The notes beneath the pieces were generated by a model. It ran no database searches, was not told where the DNA came from, and worked only from the letters and a program-made list of their open reading frames with translations. From contig BTPG01000003.1 in NCBI GenBank assembly GCA_036245525.1, positions 187,403,033-187,467,032 on the forward strand: DNA of 64,000 bases, in the 5' to 3' direction. The DNA comes from Semisulcospira habei. Its lineage: Eukaryota; Mollusca; Gastropoda; Semisulcospiridae. Positions 30,285 to 41,789 of this stretch are shown here, one piece after another. Both the position numbers and the translations under genes were made by a program. The stretch's first letter is position 1; every line of letters starts with the position of its first letter.

Positions 30285-30512
30285 TTAACCCACTACATCC
30301 TGAGGCTGATTTTATTAAAAAAATATTTTCATTTGCTTTTTGTCTAATGAAGGCTACATTACAGATTAGGAGATAGATCAACCATTTTGGTTCAAGGGTG
30401 GTGCCAGAATAGCTTGGCGCCTGAGGCGCCAAGCTATTCTGGCACCACCCTTGAACGATCATTATTTCATACTCAAACCAATTTCAAACTGTAGTGGATC
30501 AGGGTGGGTTAA
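30285..30512. mobile_element. TTAA palindrome MITE, family A, complete (228 bp)
   Basis: TTAACCCACTACATCCTGAG at the left, tcagggtgggTTAA at the right. Perfect hairpin gttcaagggtggtgccagaa tagcttggcgcctga with its complement. Reference copy of the family. Confidence 0.92.
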
Positions 30513-30949
30513 TGCCCGTCTTCTCCGCCAGGCGGTGTCGTCAGTAACAGCGAAGGCGGCGTTGCCACACAACTCTGGTAAAAGGAGAAAAGCGCAACGA
30601 AACTTGAACTGAATTTCAACCCCAGAAAGAGTCGTTAGTGAGCGAAATTATCAGGTGACACTCCTGACAAGAGAAGATGGGTCGGCAATGCACATGTACG
30701 CCGTGCGGCGTTTCCACGTGACTGAGAATCCCTTCCTGATAAGACTCACGTGGAGTATGGTGTGTCTGGCCGGTCAACACTTCACCGACGTCAAGGCGCG
30801 TCCTTGGGGACTTGCAATAAACTTACTGAAGATAGGTGCGTCCGTACTTGAACTACCTTGAAGTCTGCGGTGGCAGATCCTTTGGCCAGACTTACGGCTG
30901 TCCTGTCCATGATTTGCGACCAGGGGCATTGATTCTCTTTACCCAACAC

Positions 30950-31040
30950 GCAACAGGCTATCGGGCCGATGTCGGCCGCATTGGGTTCGTGCACTATCGT
31001 GCGTGGGGCCCACTGCGCCCGACTTTGGCCCGATGACCCC
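30950..31040. repeat. Palindrome family F
   Basis: atcgggccgatgtcggccgc ... cgtgcactatcgtgcgtggg ... cgactttggcccgat. Confidence 0.75.
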
Positions 31041-31111
31041 GAAAACATTCAGCTCCTATCTGCAAGAAGTCGCTGGCGGGGACCACTCTACCCTAGGAAA
31101 CGCAAAAGAGG

Positions 31112-31190
31112 ATGCGACCATTTTGTGAAAAGAGGGATTTTCATTGTAATACAATGAAAATCTCGCTTTTTCACAAACCGGACTTGCTAT
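31112..31190. repeat. Palindrome family L, best copy
   Basis: ttttgtgaaaagagggattt tcattgtaatacaatgaaaa tctcgctttttcacaaa. Other copies: 22535, 27205 and 32350-32415. Confidence 0.8.
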
Positions 31191-31354
31191 CTTTAGGTTC
31201 CTAGGGCAGCTGACTGTCTGGAAAAGATCCACGGGGGAAGATCTTGAAAACGTCTTCGCTCTTCCACTGTCCTCGGATAAAAGCAATAAACATGGAGAGA
31301 AGTACCCAAGGGAGAAGGAAACACGCTTAGAAAAGACGGGTACAGAGCACTAAC

Positions 31355-31441
31355 CTGTGCTTGTCCGTAACGGTTTTAGTCGCGGCAATGATTCCTGTAG
31401 GAATCATCGCGACTGAAACTGCCACCGACAAGCAAAGGGTC
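31355..31441. repeat. Palindrome family D
   Basis: cttgtccgtaacggttttag tcgcggcaatgattcctgta ggaatcatcgcgactgaaac ... gacaagcaaaggg. Confidence 0.75.
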
Positions 31442-32340
31442 AAATCTATGGACTGATTAAGTTAACTGTCTCCCTTGTTCACAAAGCTTGAACTCACACC
31501 GAAAGGACAGAAGAGGCCGCATGCCGTTTGTCCTAATTCTTGAAATCTAAAAAGACAGAAACTTTTGGTGGCTATCCACAACTTTACGGCTCGATGTTAC
31601 CAAAGCAATCTTCGACCCTATTGCATATTAACAGTTCTGGTCGCTGGATGAATAAGAGGGTTAAAGGAGGCGCTTCCAATTCTACTGTCATGTCCCCAGA
31701 GGATCTTCCCACCATACGTATCGGGAAACCAAGTTCAAAGAATTCCATCCGTTCAGACTGACTTCCCTCTCCGCCTCTTTTTTTTTCGGCGGAACTAGCT
31801 CTGTGACATCACAGCAACTTGCAATATTTTTAAAAACATTTAATGATCTCCCAGATTACGTCATCTATTTCGTCACCATCTGTTTACATTGTGATTATAT
31901 TACATCCAGTCACATGGCAACATTGGCTAAAGTAGGCTCAGTCAAGCCGAAAATGGCGTTGGGTGTTTCTTTCCATCAACTTTATCCATCTTTTGTTCAA
32001 ATGAGTTCTCTCCACACACACTGACTAGCCCTTTACTGTTTACACATTCAAGATTTTACTCTGTGTGCTGTGCAAATAAGTGATGCGCGTACATTTCTAT
32101 GCACCATTTACCAAAGCTGAATGCTGGCTGATACCAGTAATTTTAGAACAAATAGCGACTAACAAAAGCAGTGCATGATATTTGAGTTTTATAATACAGG
32201 AAAATATGTGAAGTCAATTTTTACACAACTGCACTCCTAGGTGATTTTGCACCATATGCCTCCAGAATGTAAAGTCCAAAACCACAGACCAGCACGCAAA
32301 TGATGTATTTGCTCTGTGAAGGCAAAAGACAGTAAATTCT
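31442..32340. other. Unassigned spacer
   Basis: About 900 bp with no gene or repeat recognised. Confidence 0.4.
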
Positions 32341-32349
32341 TTTCTTTTT

Positions 32350-32772
32350 TTGTGTGTGAAAAGTGAGATTTTCATTTATAACAAGGTAAATCTCGTTTTT
32401 CACGAAATGAACTTACCATCTTATGCCTTCACATAGTAGGTATGCCTATGCCTTTATCCAGCATGGTTTTTCTCCTGAAAATAACACCGATGGGGGGGGA
32501 CAATACGGAGTAGGTGTGTGTGAGTAAATGTAAGGTGATTTGCTGACATCGACTCCACTGCAAATTTACCCAATTCATCCTGACACACTACTACCTGAAA
32601 TTAATTTGACTATGATAGTTCAAGGGTGGTGCCAGAATAGCTTGGCGCCTGAGGCGCTTAGCTACTCTGTCACCACCCTTGAACTAAAGGGGTTGATCTA
32701 TCTCCTAATCTGTAATGTAGCTTTCATAGGACAATAGGCAAATTGTAAAAATTTAGCCTCAAGATGGATAGG
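32350..32772. repeat. Family L palindrome and family A MITE
   Basis: 32350-32415: gaaaagtgagattttcattt ataacaaggtaaatctcgtt tttcac. 32568-32772: family A element, hairpin gttcaagggtggtgccagaa ... tctgtcaccacccttgaac, ends without clean TTAA. Confidence 0.7.
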
Positions 32773-33599
32773 TGTGCTACCATACAATAAGTCTTCTAAA
32801 CTGGGGGGCGGGGCAGGTTGTCTTCGACATCTTCTCTAATCATGTGATTATGGCCTGTGATTTTGGTTTGGCTCTGGCAGTGAGGTTCAGAATCAAAGAC
32901 CCGCTTGCGCTTATCAAGATCTTGTACAGTCATCGCCAAAGAGCTGTGGGCAGGGGCCATAGTGATGCACATTGCATCATTAAAAGTGATCGTCATTAGG
33001 ACGAAACGGTCCATTTGTAAATGGACCATTTGTACGGAATTTAATATGGAATGGACGTTGTCAAAAAACCGTGCCATTAGTTAGGGGCTACTTTATTTTT
33101 AGACTGGAGGGAATCCCTTCCACTTTGACAAGTGGGCGCATGCACAGTTCGTGCTTTATAAACAGCTAAGATGGAAGATGGAATGAAGCGCACGCGTAAA
33201 ATAACTTTTTTCCGCTGAAGAATGGAATGTACTTTTTTAAGAATATAAATTTAACAAAGAGCTTCTGCAGGCGAGCCATTCAAGTGCCGTAACAAACAAA
33301 CGGAAAACTGTATGGAAGGAATTTGTCAACGCGTAAATGTGCTTGGTGTAGCCGATCGCACTGTCGAGGAGCTTGTAATCAAAACTGCAGAAGTAGTGTA
33401 GTAAGGAAATTTTCCAATGCAGTCACAGTGAATAATCTTGCATACAGTCTTTTTTCACTGAAAATAATGGTATTCATAAATGTTTCACAATAGAAAAAGT
33501 GTTCAAAAAGTCAAATAAACACCGACAATTTATTTCTTATTTCTGTGATCCAGTGTGTGTGGATCTGAAAGTGAATTAGAGAAGAAGGAGATGAATTCC
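32773..33599. other. Unassigned spacer
   Basis: No gene recognised. A small palindrome acggtccatttgtaaatgga ccatttgtacgg lies at ~33008-33040. Confidence 0.4.
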
Positions 33600-33950
33600 T
33601 GTCGCTACACGAGCCCACAGAGTGTACTAATGGCGGGAAGTGCCGTGTGTCCGTCTTTATTTGTGTGCGCCGACGTGTGTGATGATCAGGGGTTGGCTTA
33701 GAGAGGAGCGAAATGGATCAGCATAATAAGCCTAAAAATATGAACAACTCTGAATGTTCCTAAAAGATAAACGCATCTGAGCTCCAAACAATACGGTAGA
33801 CTTTGGGATTGGGTTGGCTTAGAGAGGAGGGAAATGGATCAGCATAATAAGCCTAAAAATATGAACAACCCTGAATGTTCCAAAAAGATAAAGGCATCTG
33901 AGCTCCAAACAATACGGTAGACTTTGGGATAAAATCCTCATCTTGTTTGT
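33600..33950 (+). repeat. Repeat Q with a tandem 119-bp duplication
   Basis: Inverted match to 3200-3470. Inside, ggttggcttagagaggag to ggtagactttgggat is duplicated in tandem (33692-33810 and 33811-33931) with about five differences. Confidence 0.85.
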
Positions 33951-34084
33951 TTGTTTGTTTGTTTGTTTGTTTTGATGCTCTAGGTGGGGTGGTGTGGGGC
34001 GGGTATAGAATTGGGGGTGGGGAGAGAGAGGGGGGGGGGTGAGGGAGAGAAGGAGTCGTCGACGGGGAATGGAGGAGGGGGGAA

Positions 34085-34410
34085 GGGGGGGGGAGGTTGG
34101 GAGGGAGCCTCCCCAAGTAGCAAAACGTTTTGGGGCCCACGAGTGGGTGTGCGCACAGCCGTGCGCAGGCCCACTGCGGCCGTCGTCAGCACGAGGGCCT
34201 TTGTTTACTGGGTCAGGGAAGACGGGGTGGAGGGGGCGTGAGAGGAGGAAGGTAGACATGGCTCTGTCTGTGCGGTGAGAAACGTTTTAAAAGGTGTTTT
34301 TTTTAGCAATGAAAGCCCTTGGGAATGTAGAAAAACCATAGCGCGCGCACACACACACGCACACAGTCACACACACACACCCATTGTCTCACACACACAC
34401 ACACACACTG
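34085..34410 (-). repeat. Inverted-repeat arm N' (partner 35410-35825)
   Basis: ctgtctgtgcggtgagaaac, ttagcaatgaaagcccttgg gaatg and ggttgggagggagcctcccc match the reverse complement of the partner arm, including the flanking CA/GT microsatellite. A family F palindrome (34117-34215) is inside. Confidence 0.85.
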
Positions 34411-34544
34411 ACACTAGTTCTGTTTATCCTGGGCCGGAGGAGCGTTCTGGTTCCCAATGCATGACTGCGACCTAAAAAACGCTGGTGTGGTCTAATTAAA
34501 AGTTCTTGCCTATTGTTCATAAGCAGTAGGCCAGGGCTTCTTAT

Positions 34545-34594
34545 TTCGAACAAGCACACTACTACATAAGCTAGAACTGACTACCATGCAACCC

Positions 34595-34629
<35 letters not shown>

Positions 34630-34880
34630 TACTCTATTAGATGTGCTTCAAAATTTACCTTAGCGTGTCCTGCGATGTTTAAACCATGTTCCCATAAAAT
34701 CCTTAAGAACACGCCAGAGATATAGCCGATGGCACAAGAGTACCCCCATTCACGCTCTTCGCAGATGCTAAAATGAGCTTCAGAACATCTTCCTTTAAAT
34801 AAATCAGAATTCATTACACCAGCCCAAACCAGGCAATATTATGTTAAGACGCACCTTCTGCGTCCTCTACAACAAACAGA
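34545..34880 (-). repeat. Long-TIR element M, copy 3 left arm (part 1)
   Basis: Outer tip aagctagaactgactaccat gc, a long C run (34595-34628), then gtactctattagatg, ttccttta and aataaatcagaattcatta. It continues at 35300-35400 after a family Z SINE insertion. Inverted partner 35826-36070. Confidence 0.8.
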
Positions 34881-35299
34881 TTGACTGATTGACTGATTGA
34901 CTGACTGACTGATTGATTGATTGATTGTACATTGCTTAACGTCCCGACAGCAACAAGACTTTCTCAGGACGTGCCTGCACTGCTTGTAAAAAAAAAACTA
35001 AACAGAACATTGAATGTATGTCGCCAGCCGGTCCAATACATTAAATAAACCTAACACATGGGGCCTAAATAAAGCCAAGACCATTTAGCAACACACGTCC
35101 AATATCAAGAGCTACAGGCAGTGCAGACAGTAGGGAGAGTTTTAAAAAGGCAAATACAGGTGAATGGACAAAGGGTAGACAGAAACACATGCCCCAGAAT
35201 AGAGAGGAAAACCCACCCTGTGGGGCTGACCAGGGTGACCCTGGAAACTAAAAAGTAGTTAACCCCACCCAAGTCCCCCAGGGCAGACCCGGGTGGGGA
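34881..35299 (-). mobile_element. Family Z SINE inserted in element M
   Basis: Standard family Z body with an expanded (GATT/GACT)n tail. Direct repeat AACAAACAGA at 34871-34880 and 35300-35309 is the target duplication. Confidence 0.9.
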
Positions 35300-35400
35300 A
35301 ACAAACAGAATGAACAAATATTGAATCTCTGGCTCACAGTGAAGGTATCTGTGCACCCAGTAAACAGCCAATTCGTGAAATCGCAAAAATAATGTGTCAG
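35300..35400 (-). repeat. Long-TIR element M, copy 3 left arm (part 2)
   Basis: aatattgaatctctggctca cagtgaagg ... cacccagtaaac continues the M sequence known from 49880-49945. Confidence 0.8.
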
Positions 35401-35409
35401 GTGCCCTTA

Positions 35410-35467
35410 GACATTTTCTGTGTGTGTATGTGTGTGTGTGAGAGAGACACTGGGCGGGCGGGCGGGC

Positions 35468-35543
<76 letters not shown>

Positions 35544-35825
35544 CAGTGTGTGTCAGTGTGTATTTATGTGTGTGTGTTGCTATGGTTGTTTTACATTCCC
35601 AAGGCTTTCATTGCTAAAGAACACCTTTTGAAATTTTTTTCTCACCGCACAGACAGAATTCCACCTTCCTCCTCTAATGCCCCATACACCCCCTCTTCCC
35701 TGACTGTAAACAAAGGTCATCGGGCCGACGATGGCCACAGTGGGCTTTTGCACGCCTGTGCACAGGCCCAGTCCTGGGCTCCAAAACGGTTTTTCTACTG
35801 GGGGAGCCTCCCTCCCAACCTCCCC
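35410..35825 (+). repeat. (GT)n microsatellite and inverted-repeat arm N
   Basis: A ~130-bp GT run (35410-35545) is followed by arm N (cattcccaaggctttcattg ... cctccctcccaacctcccc), partner of 34085-34410, with a family F palindrome at 35711-35805. Confidence 0.85.
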
Positions 35826-36070
35826 TTACTGATTTATTTAGAGGAAGATGTTTCTGAAGCTCATTTTAGCATCCGCAAAGACCGAGAATGGGGGTACTCT
35901 TGCGCCATCATTATCCCTGGTGTGTTCCTAAGGATTTTAGGGGAACATGGCCTAAACATTGCAGGACATACTAAGGTACACTTTGAAGCCCATCTTATAG
36001 AGTACTTGGGGGTATGGGTGGGTGGGGGGGGGGGGGGGTGCATGGTAGACCGGGCTAGCTCTTGGACTAC
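35826..36070 (+). repeat. Long-TIR element M, copy 3 right arm
   Basis: ctgatttatttagaggaaga ... ggtacactttgaagcccatc ttatagagtac, G run, outer tip tgcatggtagaccgggctag ctcttggactac. About 240 bp, inverted relative to 34545-34880. Confidence 0.8.
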
Positions 36071-36232
36071 ACGTTTTTAGTCTGCTGTCATGCATCGGAA
36101 ACCAGATCAGTGCGAGTTCTCATGCACTCCACATCTTGTACGTCAATCCTTATATGCTAAGATACGGCGTCATAAAGTAAATGCAGGGGTCGGTTTGTCA
36201 CAGTGTAACGCCGATCGATCACCCAATAATTA

Positions 36233-36291
36233 TTAACTCATTCGAGACTTTATGCCGCGTATACGTGTGCGGCACATCTCGAATGAGTTAG
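36233..36291. repeat. Short TTAA palindrome, family G
   Basis: TTAACTCATTCGAGACTTTA ... atctcgaatgagtta. Family members: 3291-3332, 44482-44561 and the pair interrupted at 58636/58960. Confidence 0.85.
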
Positions 36292-36450
36292 CTCATTCAC
36301 TTCTAACTCGCTCTAACAGGAGACAGATCGACCATGATATTTCTTGGGTAGTGGCTTATTAGATGGCATTACCCTTGAACTATCAGGGTCGATCATTCTC
36401 CTTCCAGTCGCTAAGCTAATCTGGCACTACCCTTGCACCATACTGGTATA
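36292..36450. repeat. Rearranged family B fragments
   Basis: gacagatcgaccatgatatt t...gggtagtgg, then cattacccttgaactatc and a further arm gctaatctggcactaccctt. Confidence 0.6.
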
Positions 36451-37009
36451 TTAGTCACATGCGGCAGTTTAGTGATAGTCTTTATTAGCCTTTAAGCTGT
36501 TGGTAGCGACAAAATGCTAAAAGGATTGAGGACACATCTCAAGTATACGGGACACGGGGCCAAACCCTCAGCAGTGTTAGTCAGGGCAATGGAAGTACAC
36601 ATGTACCCGGGAAGCCACAGGATGACGATGTCTATTCCGGATGTAATGATCACGCGACAAACATGACTGTCAGAATGTGAAACTTCCTACGTTGATGGCC
36701 AAAGCCTAGTCATCAATGTAAGAAGTTTCACAATAGAAGACATGACGAATTTTTAAACTGACTGAAATATGATGTGTAGGCCTACTTTGCATCGAAAAAA
36801 ACAACAAAACACTGTTCCCGTGATGTGATGTGATGTGTGCTAATGCTAAAACTTGTCGTCAAATGAAGCTGTTCATGAAAATGTCAAGGGCCAGATGGCG
36901 CCACTTCAAGTTCAGACGCACGCACGCACGCAGGCACAATTTATTGATATGTGTAAACAAAACAGCTTCATTCCCTCATTTTCAGACTCGTAAACAGGAC
37001 TGAGCTACA
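36451..37009. other. Unassigned spacer
   Basis: A short inverted pair (tgtgaaacttcctacgttga and tcaatgtaagaagtttcaca, ~36677-36732) is the only structure seen. Confidence 0.5.
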
Positions 37010-37620
37010 GGTGTAACAAGCCAGACCGACCCCTACGCCAGATCGACCCGGGCTCAAAATGGCGCCCGAAAGCTCGATTCGTCTTCACTGAAGTGTGGCA
37101 CTCTTATGGGAAGCGAATAATACGCGAAAATGACTCTCACGCCAGTTGGACCAAGTGTCCCTTTACAGTAGGTACAAGCCAGCTTGATGCGTCGTGACTT
37201 TGGCGTGGCAATTTAATGTAAAGAGAATAACATAATAAAATAAATCACGTAAATACATCAAATGAGTCATGCCAGGGTCAATTTGCTGTACGCCAGCTCG
37301 TTGCGTCTTCACTTAAACGCGATGAGAATAGCACGCCAAAATGACGGCTCTCACGCCGAAAGAGCCCAAGGTCACTTTGGCGTATCCAGCTCGTTGCGTC
37401 GTCACTTTGGCGTGGCGCTTTTGCGTGAAGAGAATAACACGCCAAAATTACTCTCACGCCAGATGGCTCCAGGGTCACTTTGGCATATATGCCAAAGTGA
37501 CCCCAGGGCCATATGGCGTGGGGGTCAAACACGCCCTAATGACTCTCACACCAGATGGACCCGTGGCCACTTTGACGTACGCTAAAGTGGGGATATCTGG
37601 CGTGAGGGTCAATCACGCGC
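37010..37620. repeat. Degenerate tandem array, CTCACGCCA-type
   Basis: Motifs ctcacgccagatggacc, ggtcactttggcgta, ccagctcgttgcgtcgtcac and gagaataacacgcc recur four to five times with roughly 110-150-bp spacing. The array reverses direction around the palindrome tttggcatatatgccaaa (~37480-37500). Confidence 0.75.
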
Positions 37621-37900
37621 ATTACACCATTCCTGTCAAGCCTTTTTTTGATGCTGTCTGAAATAACGCAGCCACATAAAATCTACACGGCCATTAACTG
37701 ATGGCTGATCAGTAAACACCATTCTGTTTCCATGACAACCTCGGACTGACGCGCTGACTGCAAAAGAGTGTGAAAAGTACACAGCAATGCGGAGACATTT
37801 ATGCTGTCCCCATAGTGACCAAACAGCCATTTGTCTTCATTTCACTGATGTGCGCCTATAAAATCACAGACTGAAAAGCCACTACACAAGCAGCACACTC

Positions 37901-38094
37901 TTAACCCCTTAAGCCCCAACGTCCCATTTCTCAAATTTCGGAGGTGCTGCCTAATGACTATGTACCAGTTGCAGGAGATGGATTGACCATGATAATTCAA
38001 GGGATAATTCAGGCACCAAGCTAATCTGGCACTACCCTTGAATCATCATGGTCAATCAATCTCTGTTGTAGGGACTCAGGGCTAAATGGGTTAA
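37901..38094. mobile_element. TTAA palindrome MITE, family B, reverse copy
   Basis: TTAACCCCTTAAGCCCCAAC at the left, actcagggctaaatgggTTAA at the right. The hairpin is eroded on the left arm (aattcaagggataattcagg), intact on the right. Confidence 0.82.
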
Positions 38095-38149
38095 TGCCAA
38101 GAAGAACTTGATTTGTGCGCAAATACATAAGGACTGGCTGGGGAACTTC

Positions 38150-38236
38150 GCGTTCAAAGGAACACATTCTAGACAAGCTGCATTTGGATATGAAGCCGCG
38201 TATCCAAAAGCAGCAGGTCGCGAATGTGTTAACACA
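38150..38236. repeat. Family G-like palindrome
   Basis: acacattctagacaagctgc atttggatatgaag pairs with cgcgtatccaaaagcagcag gtcgcgaatgtgttaac. Confidence 0.65.
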
Positions 38237-38260
38237 TTCGGTCCTACTGCGTACACTTCA

Positions 38261-38630
38261 TCGATTGTACATTGCTTAACGTCCCAACAGCAACAAGGCT
38301 TTCTCAGGACGTGCCAGCACAGCTTGTGAAAAAAAACTAAACAGAATATTGAATGTATGTCGCCAGCAGGTCCAATACGTTAAATAAACCTACGACATGG
38401 GGCCTAAATAAAGCTAAGACCATTTAGCAACACACATTCAATATCAAGACCTACAGGCAGCGCAGACAGTAGGGAGAGTTTAAAAAAGGCAAATACAGGT
38501 GAATGGACCAAGGGTAGATAGAAACACATGCCCCAGAATCGGAAAGGAAACCCACCCTGTGGGGCTGACCAGGGTGACCCTGAGAACTAAACAGTAGTTA
38601 ACCCCACCCAAGTCCCCCAGGGCAGACCCG
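38261..38630 (-). mobile_element. Family Z SINE with 12-bp target duplication
   Basis: Same body. GCGTACACTTCA at 38249-38260 and GCGTACATTTCA at 38631-38642 flank it with one difference. Confidence 0.88.
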
Positions 38631-38694
38631 GCGTACATTTCAAAACCTGATAGATCAATGTCAACTGCAAATATATGTGAACTAAGCGCGAATG

Positions 38695-38915
38695 TATTCT
38701 GTCACCACCCTTGAACTTTCACGGTCGCGCAATGATGTCATGCCGAAGCGCGTCCGGGTCTCATGCGTTAACAAAAAAGAATAGATCGATAAGTAAATAA
38801 ATAAATAATTAATGAGTAATGAAAAATAGATAAATAAATAATGAATAATGAAAAATAAATAAATGAATACAAAAACAACAAAATAAATAAATATAAAAAC
38901 ACTCAATGAATACTG
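38695..38915. repeat. Family A arm and (AAAT)n-type low complexity
   Basis: attctgtcaccacccttgaa ctttcacgg, then AAATA/AATGA repeats. Confidence 0.7.
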
Positions 38916-39059
38916 ACCGCAAAGTCACGATATATTCCTCACCTAAACGCAAAGCTTGAATACCTGACCTAACCACAGTCCACAAGCTTAAATACCTTAC
39001 CAGTACAACCACTGATATACACACTAATGGGTAGGACCATCGAAAACCGATGATGTCGT

Positions 39060-40500
39060 CATTGTGCATGACTTCTATTTGAGGGTGCGGGTGTGGCTGG
39101 CCAAGCCAATCCTGGAGCCACACCTGCGAGGGCAATGGGGGCACTGAAACGTAGCTGTGGGGAGAGTCGACGCTGTCTTTCTGCGAGCTCTGGCACTGGT
39201 GATCCGTTCGCACCGGTTGTGTTCAAAGAGCGTGCAGGCTTTCCTGGTGGCGGCACGCCAGCCAGATCTATCTTGTGCTTGCGCTTCAAGTTCCTTTACC
39301 TGGAAGACGCAGTACTTGAGGCTGTCTTTTATGCAGTCTTTGAAGCTTTTCTTTGGCCGTCCTTGCTTCCTGTGGCCTTTTGAGAGTGCACCATACAGGA
39401 GTTGGCGTGGCATGCGAGAATCATCCATGCGTATGACATGACCTGTCCGGCGAAGTTGTGTCTTTAAGATCAAGGCTTCAACACTCACTAAGCCAGCATT
39501 ATCCAGGACTTCCAGGTTTGTCACCTTGTCTTGCCATTTGATGCCCATGAGTGAGCGCAGCGATCTCATGTGGAAACGTTCAAGCTGTTTGAGGTGCTTT
39601 CTGTACAGCATCCATGACTCACAGCCGTAGAGGAGGCTGGGGAGGACTACTGCCTTGTAGACTTTGATCTTGGTGGAGAGCTTGACGTTGTTATTCAACA
39701 CACAAGTGCGCAGACGACCCAGGGCTTGGCTGGCTTTGCTGATGCGAGCTGCGATTTCCTTGTCGACAGTACCGTCAGAAGAGATGATGCTCCCCAGGTA
39801 CCTGAACTGGTCGACAGTCTTCAGCTCGGTGCCTTTGCTTCGTTATACACTTTGGGTGGGGGAGGGGGTGTGGGGGGGGGGGGTGCTCTTGTTCCTGGGG
39901 CTGGTTGGTGCAGGACCTCGGTTTTGTTGAGACTGATGGTGAGGCCAAACAGTCGCAAGGCTTCCGAGAACCTGTTGACGATGGTCTGGAGGTCAGACTC
40001 CGTGTGCGCCATCAGCGCACAGTCATCGGCAAACAGCGCTTCAAGGATCAGTCTCTCGATGGTCTTGGTCCTGGCGTTCAGTTGACGGAGGTCGAAGAGA
40101 GAGCCGTCTAGTCTGTACTTCAGGTACACTCCCTTCTCAATGTCACTTACAGCATGGATCAGGACACACGTGAAGAACAGGTTGAACATCAGGGGGCAAG
40201 AACACAACCTTGTCCAAGGGTGCGGATGTGTCGCCGTTTGACTGGACAACTCCTACCATTCCATCATGGAGGAGGCGGATGATGTTGGTGAACTTCCTGG
40301 GGCAGCCGAGCTTTGCGAGGATGACCCAAAGCGCTTCTCTGTTCACGGTGTCGAATGCTTTGGTCAGATCTATGAAGACAGCGTAGAGGTCCATGTGCTG
40401 CTCAATGCATTTCTCCTGGACCTGTCTCACAGAGAAGACCATGTCGACTGTGCTGCACCGGATCTGAAGCCACACTGAGCCTCTGGGAGTGCTTCCTCTA
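39060..40500 (-). mobile_element. Non-LTR retrotransposon (RTE/L1-like RT), 5'-truncated
   Basis: On the minus strand: STVDMVFSVRQVQEKCIEQ, YAVFIDLTKAFDTVNREALW, EALFADDCALMAH (intact catalytic box), then YKAVVLPSLLYGCESW and KGHRKQGRPKKSFKDCIKD. Near the end is a C2H2-type finger, FQCPHCPRRCGSRIGLASH, which marks this lineage. A G/C-rich low-complexity insertion (39841-39885) and frameshifts (e.g. near 40190-40200 and 39830) inactivate it. The sequence upstream of 40500 is unrelated, so EN and the first RT blocks are missing. Clade assignment is tentative. Confidence 0.8.
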
Positions 40501-40769
40501 TATACACTATATAACCTAAATATGACGCACGACACACAGTGACAGAAAAAGAGTGACGCATGCCGCGGCCTCCAACATCTTCAAATCCGACGATTGGTCT
40601 TTAACTGATGAGACATGTATTTGCTCATAGCTTAAAGTACCATTACACGCAAATTTACGGCCGTGTTTACTCTAAAGTCAAAGAGAATTACTTGAAAACA
40701 TATTGACAACTGAGCAGTGTTTAAACCAGACTCCATTAAAGTAGACCTTTTTGGGCTGGGGGAAATACG
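40501..40769. other. Unassigned spacer
   Basis: No gene or repeat recognised between the LINE and element M. Confidence 0.4.
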
Positions 40770-41485
40770 TACCTATAATACATATACTCAATAAGATTGG
40801 GTTCAAAGTGTACCTTAGTATGTCCTGAGATGTTTAAGCCATGTTCCCCTAAAATCCTTAGGAACATACCAGAGATATAGCCGATAGCGCAAGGGTACCC
40901 CTATTCACCCTCTTCGCGGATCCTAAAGTGAGCTTGAGAAACATTTTCCTCTAAATAAATCAGAATTTATTACAGGAGCCCAAATCAGGCAATATTATAT
41001 TAAGGCATACCTTCTGTGTCCTCTGCAAAAACAGAATGAAAAAATATTGAATCTGTGGCTCACAGTGAAGGTATTTGTGCACCCAGTATATGGCCATTTC
41101 TGCGAAATCAAAAAAAAAAAAAAATAATAATGTTTCTGATGCCCTCAGAAATTTTGTATACAACTAATAGGTCTTTTTAGGTTTTTTTAATTAGGATAAA
41201 GTACCACAGTTACTCCCAACCTGATTTTATGATGCTGTGATGCATTTAGGGTCCACAGGGGCTGAATCTGCTGCCCTACCCCCATTTTACCAGTATGCAC
41301 AAGAACGCAAAATGATCCAAAAAATTGCTCACGTCATATTCTTCCGTTTAAATATTTTTGTTTCCAGTTTTCTTAAGTATGCATATTGAGTATAAAAATC
41401 TGTGATCATTTCATTAATTTCAATGTAACCCATAATTTAATTTTAACTATTTTGGATTAAGAACATAAGGGGAGGGGGGGAGGGG
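40770..41485 (-). repeat. Long-TIR element M, copy 2 left arm
   Basis: atatactcaataagattggg, aaaatccttaggaacatacc, aatattgaatctgtggctca and ccccattttaccagtatgca match the left arm of copy 1 (49577-50655) in order, with a central deletion (no counterpart of 49990-50310). Its inverted partner is 42605-42885. Confidence 0.85.
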
Positions 41486-41487
41486 GA

Positions 41488-41690
41488 GTCTGTATACAGG
41501 GGCTGCAGCTAAAGCTTCTACTGTCTGGAGTTGGAGGCATGATCTACCGATGGCTACAAGACTTCCTCTTCAACAGAATTGCATGATTGTAGTCGACAGC
41601 ACACTCAGCAGTCTTGTCAAACTCAGGGAAGATGTATCTCAGGGAGGTGTCGTGTCTCCGATCCCTTTAATGTCCGTAAAATATGTGGAA
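41488..41690 (+). pseudogene. Jockey-like RT fragment inside element M
   Basis: ggctgcagctaaagcttcta ctgtctggagttggaggcat gatctac translates to AAKASTVWSWRHD in one frame; the neighbouring frame gives GVGGMIYRWLQDFLFNRIA, then LSSLVKLREDVSQGGVVS. Jockey RTs have Y-WI-DFL--R and V-QG-V-SP here. The same start (ggctgc.gctgaaacttcta) abuts M at 50662. Confidence 0.7.
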
Positions 41691-41789
41691 CGTTCGAGTG
41701 TATTCTGATCAAAATGTGACCAATCAATTTGTTTGCTGTTTGTTTAGTGGAGAAAAAAAGGCAAAAATGATAGACTGAATGAGTGAAAC

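Noticed and set aside
34581..34814. Similar short frames with GVFLRI(F/L)GEHGLNI in every M copy
   Set aside because: They recur because the repeat recurs. Frames are broken differently in each copy and no family was recognised, so no protein is claimed.
35392..35631. Cys/Val-rich open frames over the (GT)n tract (also 13386-13602 and 10780-11020)
   Set aside because: Pure translation of dinucleotide repeats; frames stay open because the repeat lacks stops.
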